From Phoenix dactylifera (Eukaryota > Streptophyta > Magnoliopsida > Arecales > Arecaceae): a stretch of 64,000 nt of DNA. Shown in pieces: positions 13,001 through 24,599 of this stretch; positions within the stretch are counted from its first letter, which is position 1, and each line of letters begins with the position of its first letter. The DNA lies in NCBI RefSeq assembly GCF_009389715.1, contig NC_052400.1, forward strand, positions 2,604,001-2,668,000, in the 5' to 3' direction. Position numbers and translations under genes: made by a program. The notes under the pieces are model-generated. The model did no database searches and was not told the DNA's origin. It saw only the letters and a program-made list of their open reading frames with translations.

Positions 13001-16000
13001 AACCCCAACCCATCCCGAGATGGGTACAGGGTGGGCATGGTACAAGGTTTCCAATTGCAAGGCAAGAACGGGTAATGGCCTACCCAACCCATACCCGCCC
13101 TGCTGCTAATATTTTGCATTGTCTGATCAAGTTGTGAACAGGTCTCTGCTCATCCTTCGATAATTATATATATAATATTTTGCATTGTTTGATCAAGTTG
13201 AGAGCATGTTCTAATCATCCTTCAATAATTATATATACATAGTGCACTGAATTTGGAGATAAAATAAGACACTTTCACCAGAGACAAGGAAAAAGACCAT
13301 GGTTGTTTAGGGGAATTTACCGGCAGGGCTTGCTTTGTGGATAAAAGTGATTAAAGAAGCCATACATGGTACCTGAAAACATTGTGAAGTACCAAGGAGG
13401 ATCTTATGTGTAATATTAGGGGACTTCACTGGCAGGGCTTGCTTTGTGGATAAAAGTGATTAAAGAAGCTATACATGGTGCCTAAAAACATTGTGGGCTC
13501 GTTTGGTTCGCAGGAAGCATTTTTCCTTCTCGGAATATGATTCCTGAAAAGCAGATTTCTGAAAAGAGGATGTCTAAAAAAGTACTTTTGGCATGTTTGA
13601 TTGACAATGGGAAAGTGACAGATTTTCAGAGTGCTTATATTTGGTTGACCATCCATTTTCCTGGAAAAGTTATGTGTAATTCCTATTCTACCCTTAATAA
13701 AAATTAGGTCTTTAATGCCTCTTGAATGCCGAAGGGCCTTTTTGGAAAAAAATAAAAATGGAGTGATTCCCGGCTCACGGAAAAGTAACTTTCTTATGTT
13801 TCTCATGGGAAAGACTTTCCCATGAAATGTGGGAATCATATTTTCATGGGAATACAACTTTTTCGTCTCTTCTTTGAAAACTCCAACCAAACAAGAAGCA
13901 TCTCATTACTTTTCCGTTGACCACACTTTCCTCCCTTCTTTTCCCGCGAACCAAACGAGCCCAGTGAAGTACATAGGAGGAATCTTATGTGTAATATTGA
14001 TGAAACCTGACCCAAAATCTCAGCCATTTAGGCAGCATTTAGGTCGATGGGCCCATGAAAACTTATGCACCACAGGGGTCCTTTCCCTATTCGATATAAT
14101 ATGGATGAAATTAGAACCAAAAATCCAAGCATTTAGGTGGATGGACCATGGGCAAGTAGGGTAAATGGGCCCATAAGTACTGAAGCACCAGAAGGATCCT
14201 TTCCCTATATGACGTGAGATTATACAATGTTCTCAACAAATATTACCAATCAAAAGCCTTTTGTTATTCCAGTCAATACGAGTGGTCGGCATGACTTATA
14301 TCAACTATATTGACCAAAACAGATAGCAATTAAAAGATGAAAACAGAACAAAAAATTTATTAACACCAATGAGTATTAGACAAATAGACTCAGCACATAT
14401 GTAACTAGAAACTTAAATGTACAAATTGAAATCATAGCTGATTAATGCCAGATACAAAGTTACTGACGCAGATCCAGAACCTTTAGAGGTAAATGCACCA
14501 GCAACAGTACACTATTTCATGTCATGTAGTAGAAGACATACAAGTTTCTATAAAAGTAGAGAGACATAAAGAAAAAATATCATAGCAAGAGCTATGAGAA
14601 AGAAATTCCACGGAGCTCACCTTCCATGCCCATCACCATCCAATGGTGATGCAAAATCAATTGTAGGATTAAACGCTCCTGCTGCAATTGCAGCTTTTGC
14701 AAAATGTTGGGCTCCGATTATCTTCCCGTTACAAAAATCCCTCTTTGTATCTGGATCAATTTCACACTTCCCCCTATAATGTGGAAGGGGTCCATATGGC
14801 TCCGAATTGTATGTAGAAAAGCTTGGATGCTTTGGATAAATTCCTGAATCCACAAAGCCGATCACAATATCTTCTCCTGCTTTGTCAAAGCCACCACCTG
14901 TTGGCCATACACCTGTAGGTAGTCCCAGAAATTGCGGAGTGTGTGTTGTTAATTTTTTTACTTTCATGTCCTTCTCCACATATTTAACCCCAGGAGCTCT
15001 ACTGAGGGCCTCTGCCTAATAAACAAATAAACAAATTAATACATAATAAATAACAAAAGATGTCCATTGGTGAATAAGAGGAGAAAAATTTACTGAGCAA
15101 CAAAGAACAAGTGCACTGAGTGGTCTCAAAGCAATCTGGCGACATCTTTTACCTTGTCAGGAGACATGTGAACAGAAAAACCATTGATTAGATGGCGATA
15201 ACTATACAGTTTCTTGTAGGTTCCAACCTCAAAGAGTGAGTCTAGAAGTGCATCATGTTGTTTCTCGAGGTGAAGGGCATATGATGTCACAGCCTCACTG
15301 ATAGGAGAAAATACCAGAAATGAGCATGCAATCACTTGCTAATACAAATTTCATGAGATGCAGATGAAAGTAAATATGAATCCATAAGAACAAACCTTAG
15401 CAGAAAGCATCGTCACATGCTCAGTTTTGCAAAATCCACTCATTGCTTTCTTGTCATTTTTCTTTTTTTATTTTCTTAATATGATGTAGCAGGCATAATG
15501 CATATGAATTTTAACTAGCCATTCTTTCTAAGTTAGCATCATCTATGATCGTAAACTACTTCAGATTGTCTAACTCCAGATTTTCTAAGGTTCAAAACGA
15601 TCATCATCGTCATCACAATCATCAAGCTATTTCCCATCAAATATGGGGTCAGCTATAACTATAGAACACAACTCAAAGTTGAAAAAAGCTCCAAGGTTGA
15701 GAAGGTCAGGCAATACCTAAGTCTCAAAGAATTTACCAAAAACTGATGATCATCACATACAACTTTGTACGAAAAGACATACTTTCTTAAATATTCATGA
15801 TCATTTTTTTGGAACCACAGCAAAAGAACAAAGGGGGTGAAGTCAAGGAGCAATTGTTGATCGAGTGCATATGTATCCAAAATTACTATAAATGTTCTGT
15901 ACGTAAAAAGAATACAGCCATGGACATGAATTCACACAGCTCTGCAAACTCATTGTGAAGAGTGAGGTGCCTTAGTAGCATAGGTGAAAGCCATGAAAGC

Positions 16001-16463
16001 GGATCTATGAGGTTTATGACAAATGACACCTAATAGTGTAATATAATGTAGTCATCCTTGTCTTTCTTGCACCGACAAGAATTTAGAGCCAACCCCCAAT
16101 TATTGAATAAATCAACAGTGACAACCATTCTGATTAATGCTGATGCTAAAAGAAGGAATTTATTAACCTCAATACTTAATGAAGCAAAATAAGAAAACTG
16201 TTGATTCTTACTCATTGATAGCAGAAATAGCAGATGCATGAAAATAGAATTGGAAATAAAAATTCAGAAAGAATATCATATTGCTACCTGGTGATATCCA
16301 TTTCTTCAACTGAATCAGCAGCTGTTGGAGCAAACCCATCGACACCACCACTATAACTCATTATAGGTTCTCCTTCCATAGTCACAATATAAATATCCCC
16401 ACTTCCAATAACTAAAAGTGGGAGAAACACAAATAACATGCACCAGAGCTCCGTCTTCTCCAT
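3396..16463 (-). CDS. Subtilisin-like serine protease, SBT2 subfamily
   Basis: Secreted subtilase (peptidase family S8) of the SBT2.5/2.6 type. Ten exons join in phase without a stop: 16288-16463, 15153-15297, 14621-15015, 12130-12225, 11977-12049, 10932-11217, 9354-9679, 5859-6126, 5041-5322, 3396-3799, totalling 816 aa, which fits the family. Residues 1-21 form a signal peptide; an I9-type propeptide follows to about residue 123. The active site is complete: Asp163 (GFVDSG), His237 (DGDGHG, next to an exon junction), oxyanion Asn345 (AAGNGGP) and Ser599 (SGTSMAAPH). A PA-type insert lies in exon 7, and the fibronectin-III-like tail ends RGHKVRIPVVAMGFR. The start is the first ATG after a good splice acceptor at 16521. 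Substrate is unknown. Introns 3 and 7 and the likely 5'-UTR intron contain transposable elements, stretching a 2.45-kb coding sequence over 13 kb. Confidence 0.94.
4090..4725. repeat. Inverted array of short AT-rich repeats
   Basis: Inside subtilase intron 9. The left half repeats units such as TGCATGTATACCTTTATAAA every 60-80 bases. After about 4385 the same unit appears reverse-complemented (GGGTATACATGCAAAAAA). The two halves make a long imperfect hairpin of about 600 bases. No coding potential and no clear target duplication were seen. It could be a foldback or MITE-type element, or a locally inverted tandem array. Confidence 0.6.
6370..7530. repeat. GC-rich transposon ends, same family as the next element
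   Basis: Within subtilase intron 7. The stretch is unlike its AT-rich surroundings and is dense in motifs such as GGTACCGTACCGG and CCGGTTCGG, the terminal motifs of the elements at 7614 and 17694. CCAAGATCCACCGTACCGG near 6994 looks like a left end. The open frames here overlap on both strands and follow base composition, so they are not called as genes. Internal boundaries cannot be fixed by eye; more than one fragment may be nested here. Confidence 0.5.
7287..7329. repeat. Perfect 15-bp inverted repeat
   Basis: TTTTAAGTGAAGTCG and its exact reverse complement are separated by 13 bases. Weaker complementarity continues outward (AATTTGG against CCAAATT). It lies inside the GC-rich transposon-end region and may be the centre of a small foldback element. 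Confidence 0.7.
7614..8962. mobile_element. DNA transposon with about 400-bp terminal inverted repeats, non-autonomous
   Basis: The left end begins CAAGGTTCGCCGAA and the right end, reverse-complemented, begins CAAGGTCCGCCGAACC. Complementarity continues inward for some 390-420 bases (left to about 8030, right from about 8575), including TGATTTAATTGATAATTAAT against its counterpart near 8840. The middle 540 bases match the arms of the palindromic element at 17694-19318. They read as a broken tyrosine- and glutamine-rich frame with stops, perhaps the tail of a lost transposase. No clean target-site duplication was found, so the superfamily is undecided. It sits in subtilase intron 7. Confidence 0.72.
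9968..10012. repeat. Compound microsatellite (AC)n(AG)n
   Basis: A run of CA repeats passes directly into GA repeats inside subtilase intron 6. It is a simple-sequence repeat likely to vary in length between individuals. Confidence 0.9.
12355..13108. mobile_element. hAT-like non-autonomous element
   Basis: Lies in subtilase intron 3. The left end reads TAGGAGTGGCAATTTA and the right end, reverse-complemented, TAGCAGCAGGGCGGGT. Both ends carry subterminal GGGTTGGGT / ACCCGACCC motifs in inverted order, as in many plant hAT elements. The AT-rich flanks are similar (ATATTTAT, ATATTTTG) but do not form a clean 8-bp duplication. A short frame near 12640-12740 is too small and broken to name. Confidence 0.5.
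13109..13238. repeat. Two-copy tandem repeat, 66-bp period
   Basis: Each unit holds ATTTTGCATTGT, TGATCAAGTTG and a tail rich in TATATA. The copies differ by a few substitutions. It directly follows the hAT-like element. Confidence 0.8.
13310..14003. repeat. Two-copy tandem repeat, 109-bp period, second copy split by a MITE
   Basis: Copy 1 (from 13310) holds GGCAGGGCTTGCTTTGTGG, AAACATTGTGAAGT and ATCTTATGTGTAATATT in one piece. Copy 2 (from 13419) matches it up to AAACATTGT, is interrupted by the element at 13495-13962, then resumes at GTGAAGTACATAGGAGG. Copy 1 therefore serves as the empty-site reference. Confidence 0.85.
13495..13962. mobile_element. MITE, PIF/Harbinger-like (GGGCTCGTTTGGTTCGC ends)
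   Basis: A 468-bp element with terminal inverted repeats GGGCTCGTTTGGTTCGC and GCGAACCAAACGAGCCC. Comparison with the neighbouring empty repeat copy gives a 3-bp target duplication, TGT on the left and AGT on the right, which would fit a Tourist/PIF-type insertion. The open frame on the minus strand inside it is not a gene. Related ends occur near 42930, 47033 and 56415. Confidence 0.82.
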
Positions 16464-17439
16464 TTTCCTTAGAAGCCAGCTAAAGTGCAAAGAACAATAT
16501 TGTCTTGCTGAAGGCCCCAACTGTAAGTATAAAAAGAATTATTTATTAAGATGGTTAGCTTTATATTTCCATGCATTTGATCAGAAAGTAATTGAAGAAG
16601 ACATTCTATGATAGACTTAAATTATTAAGAAGTTTCCAAATAGGACTTCTCAAGAGGAGCGAAAAAGAAGATGCATAAGAATGGCAATCAACAAGCTAAA
16701 CTGGAAGAATTGATGAAGTGACACCAAATGGACAAGAGTTGCTGACAGAATGGGAGAACAAGAACTCTGCCAATAGTAGACTATTGAAGCAAGAATGAAC
16801 TTAGGGAGGAAGTTTGAAATTATAACCAACAATTAACTCAGAAATGCAACAAGAATGAGAAAACTTAGGGAGGAAATTTGGCATCAGTTCACCAGTAAAT
16901 AAAGAGATGCAGATGTAACAAGCAGGAAATGCAACAAATGGTTGAAACGAGGAAAGCTTTACCTGTAAATCAATCACAGAAAGAAACTTCACAATCTGTC
17001 ACCTACATTGATGCATGAGACGTGACTGACACAGCAAGAAGAAACCAAAAGTAAGAATAATAAAAATAACAACAACAACAACAAGATGGGCAAAAAATTA
17101 TGAGGGAGTGATTTCACATATAAGCCATGGTCATGCACCAGAGAACATATGATATTATCCTTGAAGCAATTATCTAAATTCCAGTTGGTGGATGGCTGCA
17201 TCTGAAGCAGCAAACTTTAAAAGATTGAGCACCTCCCCATATACCTCCTTGTTAGATAATATTTAATTATTTAAATATTTTCAGAATTTTGGTTGGAAAA
17301 GTTAAACCATTAAAGCATTTACTTCATAACTAGTTTGATACACTTTAGTGCCATATTTGAAAAAAAATAATGCAAGTAGAGTTGCATTTAATACTTCTCA
17401 ATAGTAGGCTTTAGTTAGATGTGTGATCTTTTTGCGCTA

Positions 17440-17693
17440 TTCATGGCTGATCTGCTTGACTAACCCTGCCGTTCACGCATGCACGCCATGTCACGAGCTG
17501 GGCCTGTCACATGCATGTGGAAGCTTGTCTTTTGTTTTTAATTATTTTGACTTGTTCATTTTGGTGTTTATTTATCAAGCTAGCCATAAAACGGGCATTA
17601 TTACCCCACAACAAAGAACCCCCCAAACCTAGCCATTAGAGCTGTTACCTGACTAAGTCTCTAGTTAAAGGATATGGCACAAGGTCTTGGCAC
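17440..17693. repeat. Left part of an interrupted repeat (LTR-like)
   Basis: The segment with AGAGCTGTTACCTGACTAAG and AAAGGATATGGCACAAGG matches 19650-19710 (AGAGCTGTTACTCGACCAGC, AAGGCCATGGTCCAAG). It appears to be part of an older repeat into which the palindromic element inserted. Confidence 0.45.
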
Positions 17694-19318
17694 CAAGGTC
17701 CACCGTACCGGAACCCGTACCGGTCAGCAGCCGGTTCGGTACGACAGGGCGTGCCGGTTCGGTCCGGAGGCACATCAGCCCACTCCTCTAACCAAACGGC
17801 ATTGTAGTCTTTTATATTCATCTCATAAGGAATGCACTCCGAGTTGTAAGCAGTCTCGGATCTCTCGCTAAAGCTCTGGCTCTGAGAGGTGTCCTCTGGC
17901 GGATAAAACGGCTATGAAGGAGCCCATCCGAATAAGCTGGCAGCAACATCCAACCCGTAAGATGCTTAAGGCTGCGTAGGGTAGTAGCCACCGAAAGATG
18001 CCTCAAATGCATCATATCCATATACGTATGGATCATGGGCTATCTATAACTGCGGATAATAGGATCTAGTATACGACTCGAAACCTGATACGTCTATGGA
18101 TCCTACTCCACATGCGAGGTCATCTGCAGCTGTATCATATCCTCCTGAATGACCTCGAGAAGCTCGTCTCCTATATGCAATCGGATCCTAGGGGCTCCAC
18201 CAGATCGTGCACAGTGGTCCCTATCCTGTGGAGCATGATGCATAAAGTAAAACTCACCAGTGAATCGAAGACTATCGTGTTGCTATCTCATAAACGGCGG
18301 TGGTCTTTGATTATGAGACACCGCACGGTGGTCTTCGATTCACCAGTGAGTCAGTTTATGCATGCTACACAAGATAGGAACCACGGTGCACGATCTGGTG
18401 GAACCCGCCAGGATCTGATTAGTATAGAAGACGAGCTCCTCGAGGTAATTCAGGAGGACACAATGCAGCTGCAGATGACCTTGCACGTGGAGTAAAATGT
18501 ATAGACGTATCAGATTTCGAGTCGTATACTGGATCCTATTATCTACAGCCACAGGCAGCCTATGACCCATATGGATATGGATATAGATATGATGCGTCTG
18601 AGGTATCTTTCGGTGACTACTACCTAATTCAGCTCGGAGCATCTTACGGATAGATTTTTGTTGTCGGCTTTATTCGGATGGGCCCTTCACAATCGTTTTA
18701 TCAGCCAGTTTATCAGCTAGAGGACACACCTCTTAGAGTCACAGCTTCAGCGAGAGATTCGAGACTGCTTATAATCTGGAACGCGTTAGTTATGAGATGA
18801 ACATACAAGACTATAATGTCGCTTGGTTAAAGGGGTGAGCTAATGTGCCTCCTGACTATACTGATAATCCGAATATCTACGAGAGACATCACTACTCGAC
18901 CCAAATTTTGATATCAGTATGTATGTTGTACTTTAAATGTATGTAATTGATTATATTATTTTATAATTTTTATCTTACTACTTAATTTGAGGATATTTCA
19001 TGTTGCTTCTTATAGCATGCAACGGTGACATAATCATTTTATAATTTGTAGTATTTTAAAACAATAAAATGCATCATTTAGGTTAAACTAAAATCATAGA
19101 AACATTAAGAAACATCAAAAAAAAAATCAAATTAGACTTACAAATATTAAGAAAGTTCAAAAAAAGTGATATCTCAATTAAATCAACTTGAAATACTCCA
19201 AAAAAAATGGGTGTGTCAGTCAGAACCAACACGCCCTACCATATCATGCATCGGTACCGTATCAAATCGGTACCGTACCGAACCGAACGCTGACCGACAC
19301 AAATTCGTGAACCTTGAT
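17694..19318. mobile_element. Large palindromic (foldback) DNA transposon
   Basis: Two arms with the same sequence in opposite orientation meet near 18294-18320 (ATCTCATAA against TTATGAGA). The left arm, 17694 to about 18293, repeats the inner 540 bases of the right arm, about 18320-19318. Paired landmarks are CACCAGTGAATCGAAGAC with GTCTTCGATTCACCAGTGAG, and GAGCCCATCCGAATAAG with its complement near 18670. Ends are CAAGGTCCACCGTACCGG and, reversed, CAAGGTTCACGAA, so this is the same family as 7614-8962. The left arm lacks about 300 bases of outer sequence. Reading frames are broken by stops; no intact transposase is present. Confidence 0.75.
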
Positions 19319-19930
19319 CTCAAGCAACTACAAGAGTCAACGGGTCAAGCCTTCCACATGCTCATGCTATGTCAGGAAAAAGTAGGACTGAGCCACGGAT
19401 AAATTCAATGTTTATTTATTGGGCTAGTCACTTTTTCCAATACTACTACTATTTTTCCCCATTTTTTTATACTCTCAAAGTATTGATTTTGGTCAACTAG
19501 AGAAGTCGATCGTGTCACTCCTTCCATATGGTCATGCTATGCCAAGAAGGAGAAGGGTGGAACCAGGGATCAGTTTGATATTTATTTATTGGGCTAGCCG
19601 TAATAAAGGGGGCATGGTTAGTCCATAACAGCTAGTATAACCTACCCAGGCTAGTTGTTAGAGCTGTTACTCGACCAGCCTTTATATAAAGGCCATGGTC
19701 CAAGCTCTCAGCACTCTCTCTCTCTCTCGATGGCCATCTCTTGCTCTTTCTCTCTCTCTACTCTTCACTCGCCTACTTTTTCCATCACTACTACTAGTTT
19801 TCCCATATTTTACATACTTTTAAAGTATTGATTTCCGGCAACTAAAGGAGTCGACCAAGTCAAGCCTTCCACATGCTTGTGCTGCGCAAGAAGGAGCAGG
19901 GCAGAGCCAGACATCAGTTGTATCTTGGGA
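19319..19930. repeat. Three diverged direct copies of an 80-bp block around a TATA-bearing segment
   Basis: Blocks resembling GTCAAGCCTTCCACATGCT...AGCCA are found near 19336, 19505 and 19850. Between the last two lie TATATAAAGGCC and CT microsatellites near 19710-19770. The arrangement is like an old LTR with its promoter, but no coding domains are attached, so the class is uncertain. Confidence 0.45.
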
Positions 19931-21829
19931 GTGTTAGAGCCATCTACCATGTACAAGAGAGACAATAACACTCCTAGAGCAATGTCTGGCATGTCTCCTA
20001 TCCAGGTTCCTCTATTCTGTTCGTATTTACCTGCAATATTCTTAACATCAAAATATCTGAAGCAGAAGCAATCTACATAGATAGAGACATGGTTTAAAGA
20101 ATCAAAAGGCAATAAAAGAGGCTTCCAAATTTTCAGTCATGCCACTCAAGAAGCAGGAGATAAATAATTCTGTAAGCCATTAATAAACAAGATATAAAAA
20201 ATCAACTAAAAACCACTGTTGAAAACAATAAAACAGGGTTCATCAAAAACAATAAAACAGCAAGCCCAAAGGAGAGCAAAGTTAACATTATCACCCCTAA
20301 GAATTTGATTACTGCACCCAAAAAATAATGATAATAATAATAAGTAAACCAATAATGTGACCATGGAAACATAGTTACAGGAGGGGAAATTAATTAAGGG
20401 CTATTATCAAGAACAAAGTCTGATGAAGTCCAACATCAAGCTGGAATATAATAAGAGAATCGGTCCAGTAATCCAGGGAGAGAAAAAAAGACTTATCTTT
20501 TTAAGTTTGTGGGTAATAATCAAGCAGATTTTTTATTCTCTGCATAAAAGACGAGCAAAAAACGTGGGTATCCAATAAAAATATAAAAAGATAAAGCATC
20601 GGTCTGTCATTTATGTTACCAATCTGAAGTATTTATGACTCTGGAAACCAAGAAAACTCAAACAGAAAAAGCTCATAAATATAGTTCTTTCGTGATTCCA
20701 AAAGGCTCGAAACTGAAAGGAAAGGCAGAAAAATATCTCCCAAAATACTACATATTCTTCTGAAATATATGAAGAAACAGATCTTGAAGTTATCAAACGA
20801 TCCAGATGAGGTGCTTCCTACTTTTACCCGAAAGAAAAAGGAGTAAATAATTTAGCACCAAGAAATCCACTAAGTTATCAATTCAAAAAAAAAAAAAAAA
20901 AGTTACCCCCGTTTTTTCAGATAACATAGAACAAGATAAGGCAAGAACTCCAGTCAGATTATTTCAAAAACGAAAAGCCATTAAAGAAGCATGTATTATA
21001 ATAAAGAAAGTAAAGATTTCTCTCTTCTTGCAACAAAAACCCAGAAAACCATCCAAGAGCTTGGTTTCAGCCAAGAGAACCAAAAAAAGTCATCATCCAC
21101 GCCATTAAAAAACAAAGACTAGGTACATTGGAAAAAGATCGAAATAGACCGTTAAAGAAGCACTCAAGAACAAACAAGAACAAGAAACGAACGGTTTCCA
21201 TCTCTTCTCTTACCAAAAACTACCATCTAGAGCCGCAGGAACGCCTGAGAGAGCCATGGTCGGCGCTTCTACCGTTAAAGGATCAAGAACCGCATCCCGC
21301 GCTAGCCAGAAGGAAGGAATCGGCGAGGACGGCCCAATAGCATCCTCACGCCGTAAAAGGTAGATCGATCCGCAGAGAAAGCGAGCAAAAGCTAAGGTTT
21401 TGAGGGTTCTTGGAGAGAGAGGGGTCGGAGGGCTCTTCAAATTGGAGACAAGGAATCTCGGGAGCTGGTAGTGCCACTAGAGAGAGAGTGGGGCAGCGAA
21501 GCTCACGGAGCGTCACGGGGAAGGAGGGCTATAAATGTCGGGGGATAAAGTTATCCGCGGTGAAGTTTAAAAAGGGCTGTTTTCTTAATCATTACAACAT
21601 TCGGATTTGTGGGACCCAGCTGGGATTCGGTCGGTCAGTGGGTTCGGAGATCGGGAATAGATATTGGCTGTGTTTTGGTTCGGGGTAACATACCACGGCT
21701 ACCGATAGATGCGGCGGTCCAACGTCTCCTGTCGGTCCCGGCCGCGTTCCCCCAGTAATTGCGTTATAATGGGCGTTCAAAGTAAGTTACTGAAATAAGT
21801 AAATAAACCTCAGTAGGGAAGATTATTTA

Positions 21830-22800
21830 TTGATTTCCCTGTTTGGAATATAAAAGTTACCAGAGTCTATGGCAAAATTTATGGAGAAAAAAAAAATCCA
21901 CCAAGATTATCATCAGGTTGACAAATTCCTTGACTAACAAGTCACCCCATCCTATAGGACGATTGATACTAGGGATCATCCCCATATCAAAAATAATATA
22001 AATGAAGATAATGAGATCACCACATTTAGTTGCACTATGATAATCCTATTAATCCTAAATCACTGCCCAACTTAGATGCAACGTCTGTCTTGAGATGGAA
22101 AATTTAAGATCACCCCAGAGCAGTAATTTTGAACTGAAAGTTGAGAACAAAGATGCCCCTCGATACACTAGAAAAAATTAGAATATTAATATACCATTAA
22201 TATTATATATATTATATTTAAAATATAATATATTATATTGTATTATATTATTAATCATATTGTTGTCATATTACTATTCATGATAAATTTAAATTAAGTA
22301 GAAATATATTTTTGTACTTTATATTTATATATTGAAAGTATTTAATATACTTCTTCTATTTACCTTATTTACCTAATTAAAATAATTATCAATATAACAA
22401 ATAATATATTATAAGTAGAAATAAAATATATTAATTCTATAACAATGATTAATATATCTTTATAGGATTAATAATTTATAGAACTAATAAATGCATTTTT
22501 ATGAAATATATTAATAATTAATATGTAAATAAATATATTATAAGATATTTTATATGATTAAAAAATATATTATTGTGGGATATATCGGGATAATTTTGAT
22601 ATTTTATGGTGAGTGATCTTGGATTGTAATGGAATGCCAAACAGATTACTTGTGGATATATGAGGAATCCTTAATCACTGGAAGATAGTATACCAAATGT
22701 GGTAATGTTAAATCATAGGAGATTAGATTATTTCAGAATACGAATTATCGGTGATCTAGGATTACCTTAATATTCTATGTGGGTCACCAAACGCCCCTAT
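21830..22800. mobile_element. Possible AT-rich TIR element
   Basis: An extremely AT-rich stretch bounded by related inverted ends: CCCTGTTTGGAATATAAAAG on the left, and on the right GGGCGTTTGGTGACCCACAT when reverse-complemented. No coding capacity. The ends match only in part and no target duplication was found, so this is tentative. Confidence 0.35.
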
Positions 22801-24599
22801 ATTTTTAAGAATCATGTGTGAAGACTTCTTTGTTGTTTAATATTGCTTATAAACAATAATTCTTTTTTTCAATTTCAAAAATAAGCTTTGCCACAAATGC
22901 TAGGCACATTAGCTGTAACAATTTTTTCCCTAGGATGGAAATAAAAGCCGATTCTAGGTAAATTTTGTTGGTAGAATTCTTTTGTGTTTTGATTATTGCC
23001 TTGTTCTCAACCTTTGCTCTTTTGTTTCCACTTTTTTTCTTTGATATGCTTTTTTTCCTCTTATATTCTCCTTCTTATGTTATCTTGATGAAAGATGGTT
23101 AGACCCGTGCCTAACTTTTTATTTTAAAAATAAATTTACTTTTTTTACTTTAAAAATAATATTTTAGAATAAAAATAATTCTAAATATTCATTTTCATAA
23201 TTCTAAATGTATACCGTGACCATGAGTATTTACCAATATCCTGCTGATCCTACCTTCTTTTTTTTTTCTTCATAATAGTAATGGCATCGGTGCCACTTTG
23301 CCATGTTGAATTCAAATCCTCTCTCCTACAAGTCCATAGTATAAAACCCTTCTCCAACATGTTTCTACTAAATACTATCCATATATAATTTCTTTGATAA
23401 AACAACCTTAGGGACAAAATTATTATAATTTCAAAAAGGCGACATGGATGGTAAAAACTTGCTTGTATAGGGAAACATGATCAAGATATTGACTCACAAA
23501 ATCAACACTCAATATATTATATTTTGATAAAAAATAATTCTTTATGTTTTCCTTCTGTTTGTGCATACTAAGTTACTAATTTTTAGATTTTATATTAGAT
23601 GTTTTCCGAAAGAAAATAAAAGGTGCACCACCGCAGCCAAAAAAAATTGCTACCATCCATATGAATAAATAAACATGACGCTTTATTTAGCCTGACATAA
23701 CATAAAATTTATGCATGTCATTTAGATTGCAGTAAATTGAATTTTCTCAAAAAAAAAGAGATTTTGTAAATTGAAGTATTTATATTGTCCTTTCTTAGTT
23801 AATTAGGTGGACTTTTTATCGTAGTACTTATTTTTCCTGCATAAAAAATACGCCAGCATTTTGGTTAACTTTCATTTCTTAATTATCTAGTTAAAACTTT
23901 AGGCAGAACTAGAAAAATGCGAGCTTTGAGAAGGAGAGTGGAATTAAATAGTCAAGCAAGCAGGAAAAAGAGTTTGACAAAATAAATCACCTTTCTGCAT
24001 CCCAGCTATTATGATCACCTCAACCACAGGACAACATGATTAAAGAAGAGTTATGGCCAGCATGCAACAAATTAAATAGACCTCAGAGTCTATTCTACTT
24101 TTTTTTTTTATAGGACGGATGATTCAAATCTGATAAGTAAGAATGCATCCAATAAAATTAAAAATAGTACTATATCACGGAGTGTCCGAGGCAGTTCTCC
24201 ATCCCTAGCTCATAAGATACCATCTGATGGCTGGCCACATAGGTGATCATCCAATCTGCAGCTTCATTGGCTTCACGAAATACATGCTTGGTCTGAAAAA
24301 TTTCTTCATTCTTCGTCATCGTCTAGATATTTTAAAGCAACAGGTGATTGCCGCCAGCATCTCTCAGATTTTTTTTAATCTAATTAATGACTGTAGCCGA
24401 ATCATCCTTTAGGATGATTGAGCTTGGGCTACGATATCAAATGCTGGTCTGTTCATCTATTTAGGCATAGGCGGAATGGAGCTGCTGGCTTTCTATTTCC
24501 CTGCAGCAACGGTCACTTTTTATTCGGTGCATGTGAGGGATGGGCCCCGCCGGAGTTTGTCTCCGTTCAGCTACGCTCCACGTGCTACGAGACTCGGCC
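22801..24599. other. Intergenic DNA, nothing recognised
   Basis: AT-rich sequence without long open frames, splice-compatible exons or clear repeats. It lies between the subtilase leader region and the retrotransposon. Confidence 0.5.

Larger units (their letters stand above)
16464..21470 (-). promoter_or_regulatory. Likely 5' UTR and leader intron of the subtilase gene
   Basis: A strong acceptor (TACTTACAG, then TTGGGGCC) ends at 16521, so transcript continues 57 bases upstream of the start codon and then meets an intron. A plausible matching first exon lies at 21214 to about 21470: it is GC-richer than its surroundings, has CT-rich leader composition and ends in a good donor (TTTTTG, then GTAAGAG). 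This would make a 4.7-kb leader intron carrying the palindromic element. The pairing of donor and acceptor is inferred; additional leader exons are possible. Confidence 0.42.

Noticed and set aside
13426..13890. 154-codon minus-strand frame
   Set aside because: It crosses the boundary between the tandem repeat and the MITE and consists mainly of MITE sequence.
21210..21470. 76-codon minus-strand frame upstream of the subtilase
   Set aside because: It begins without an ATG and fits better as an untranslated leader exon ending in a GTAAGAG donor.
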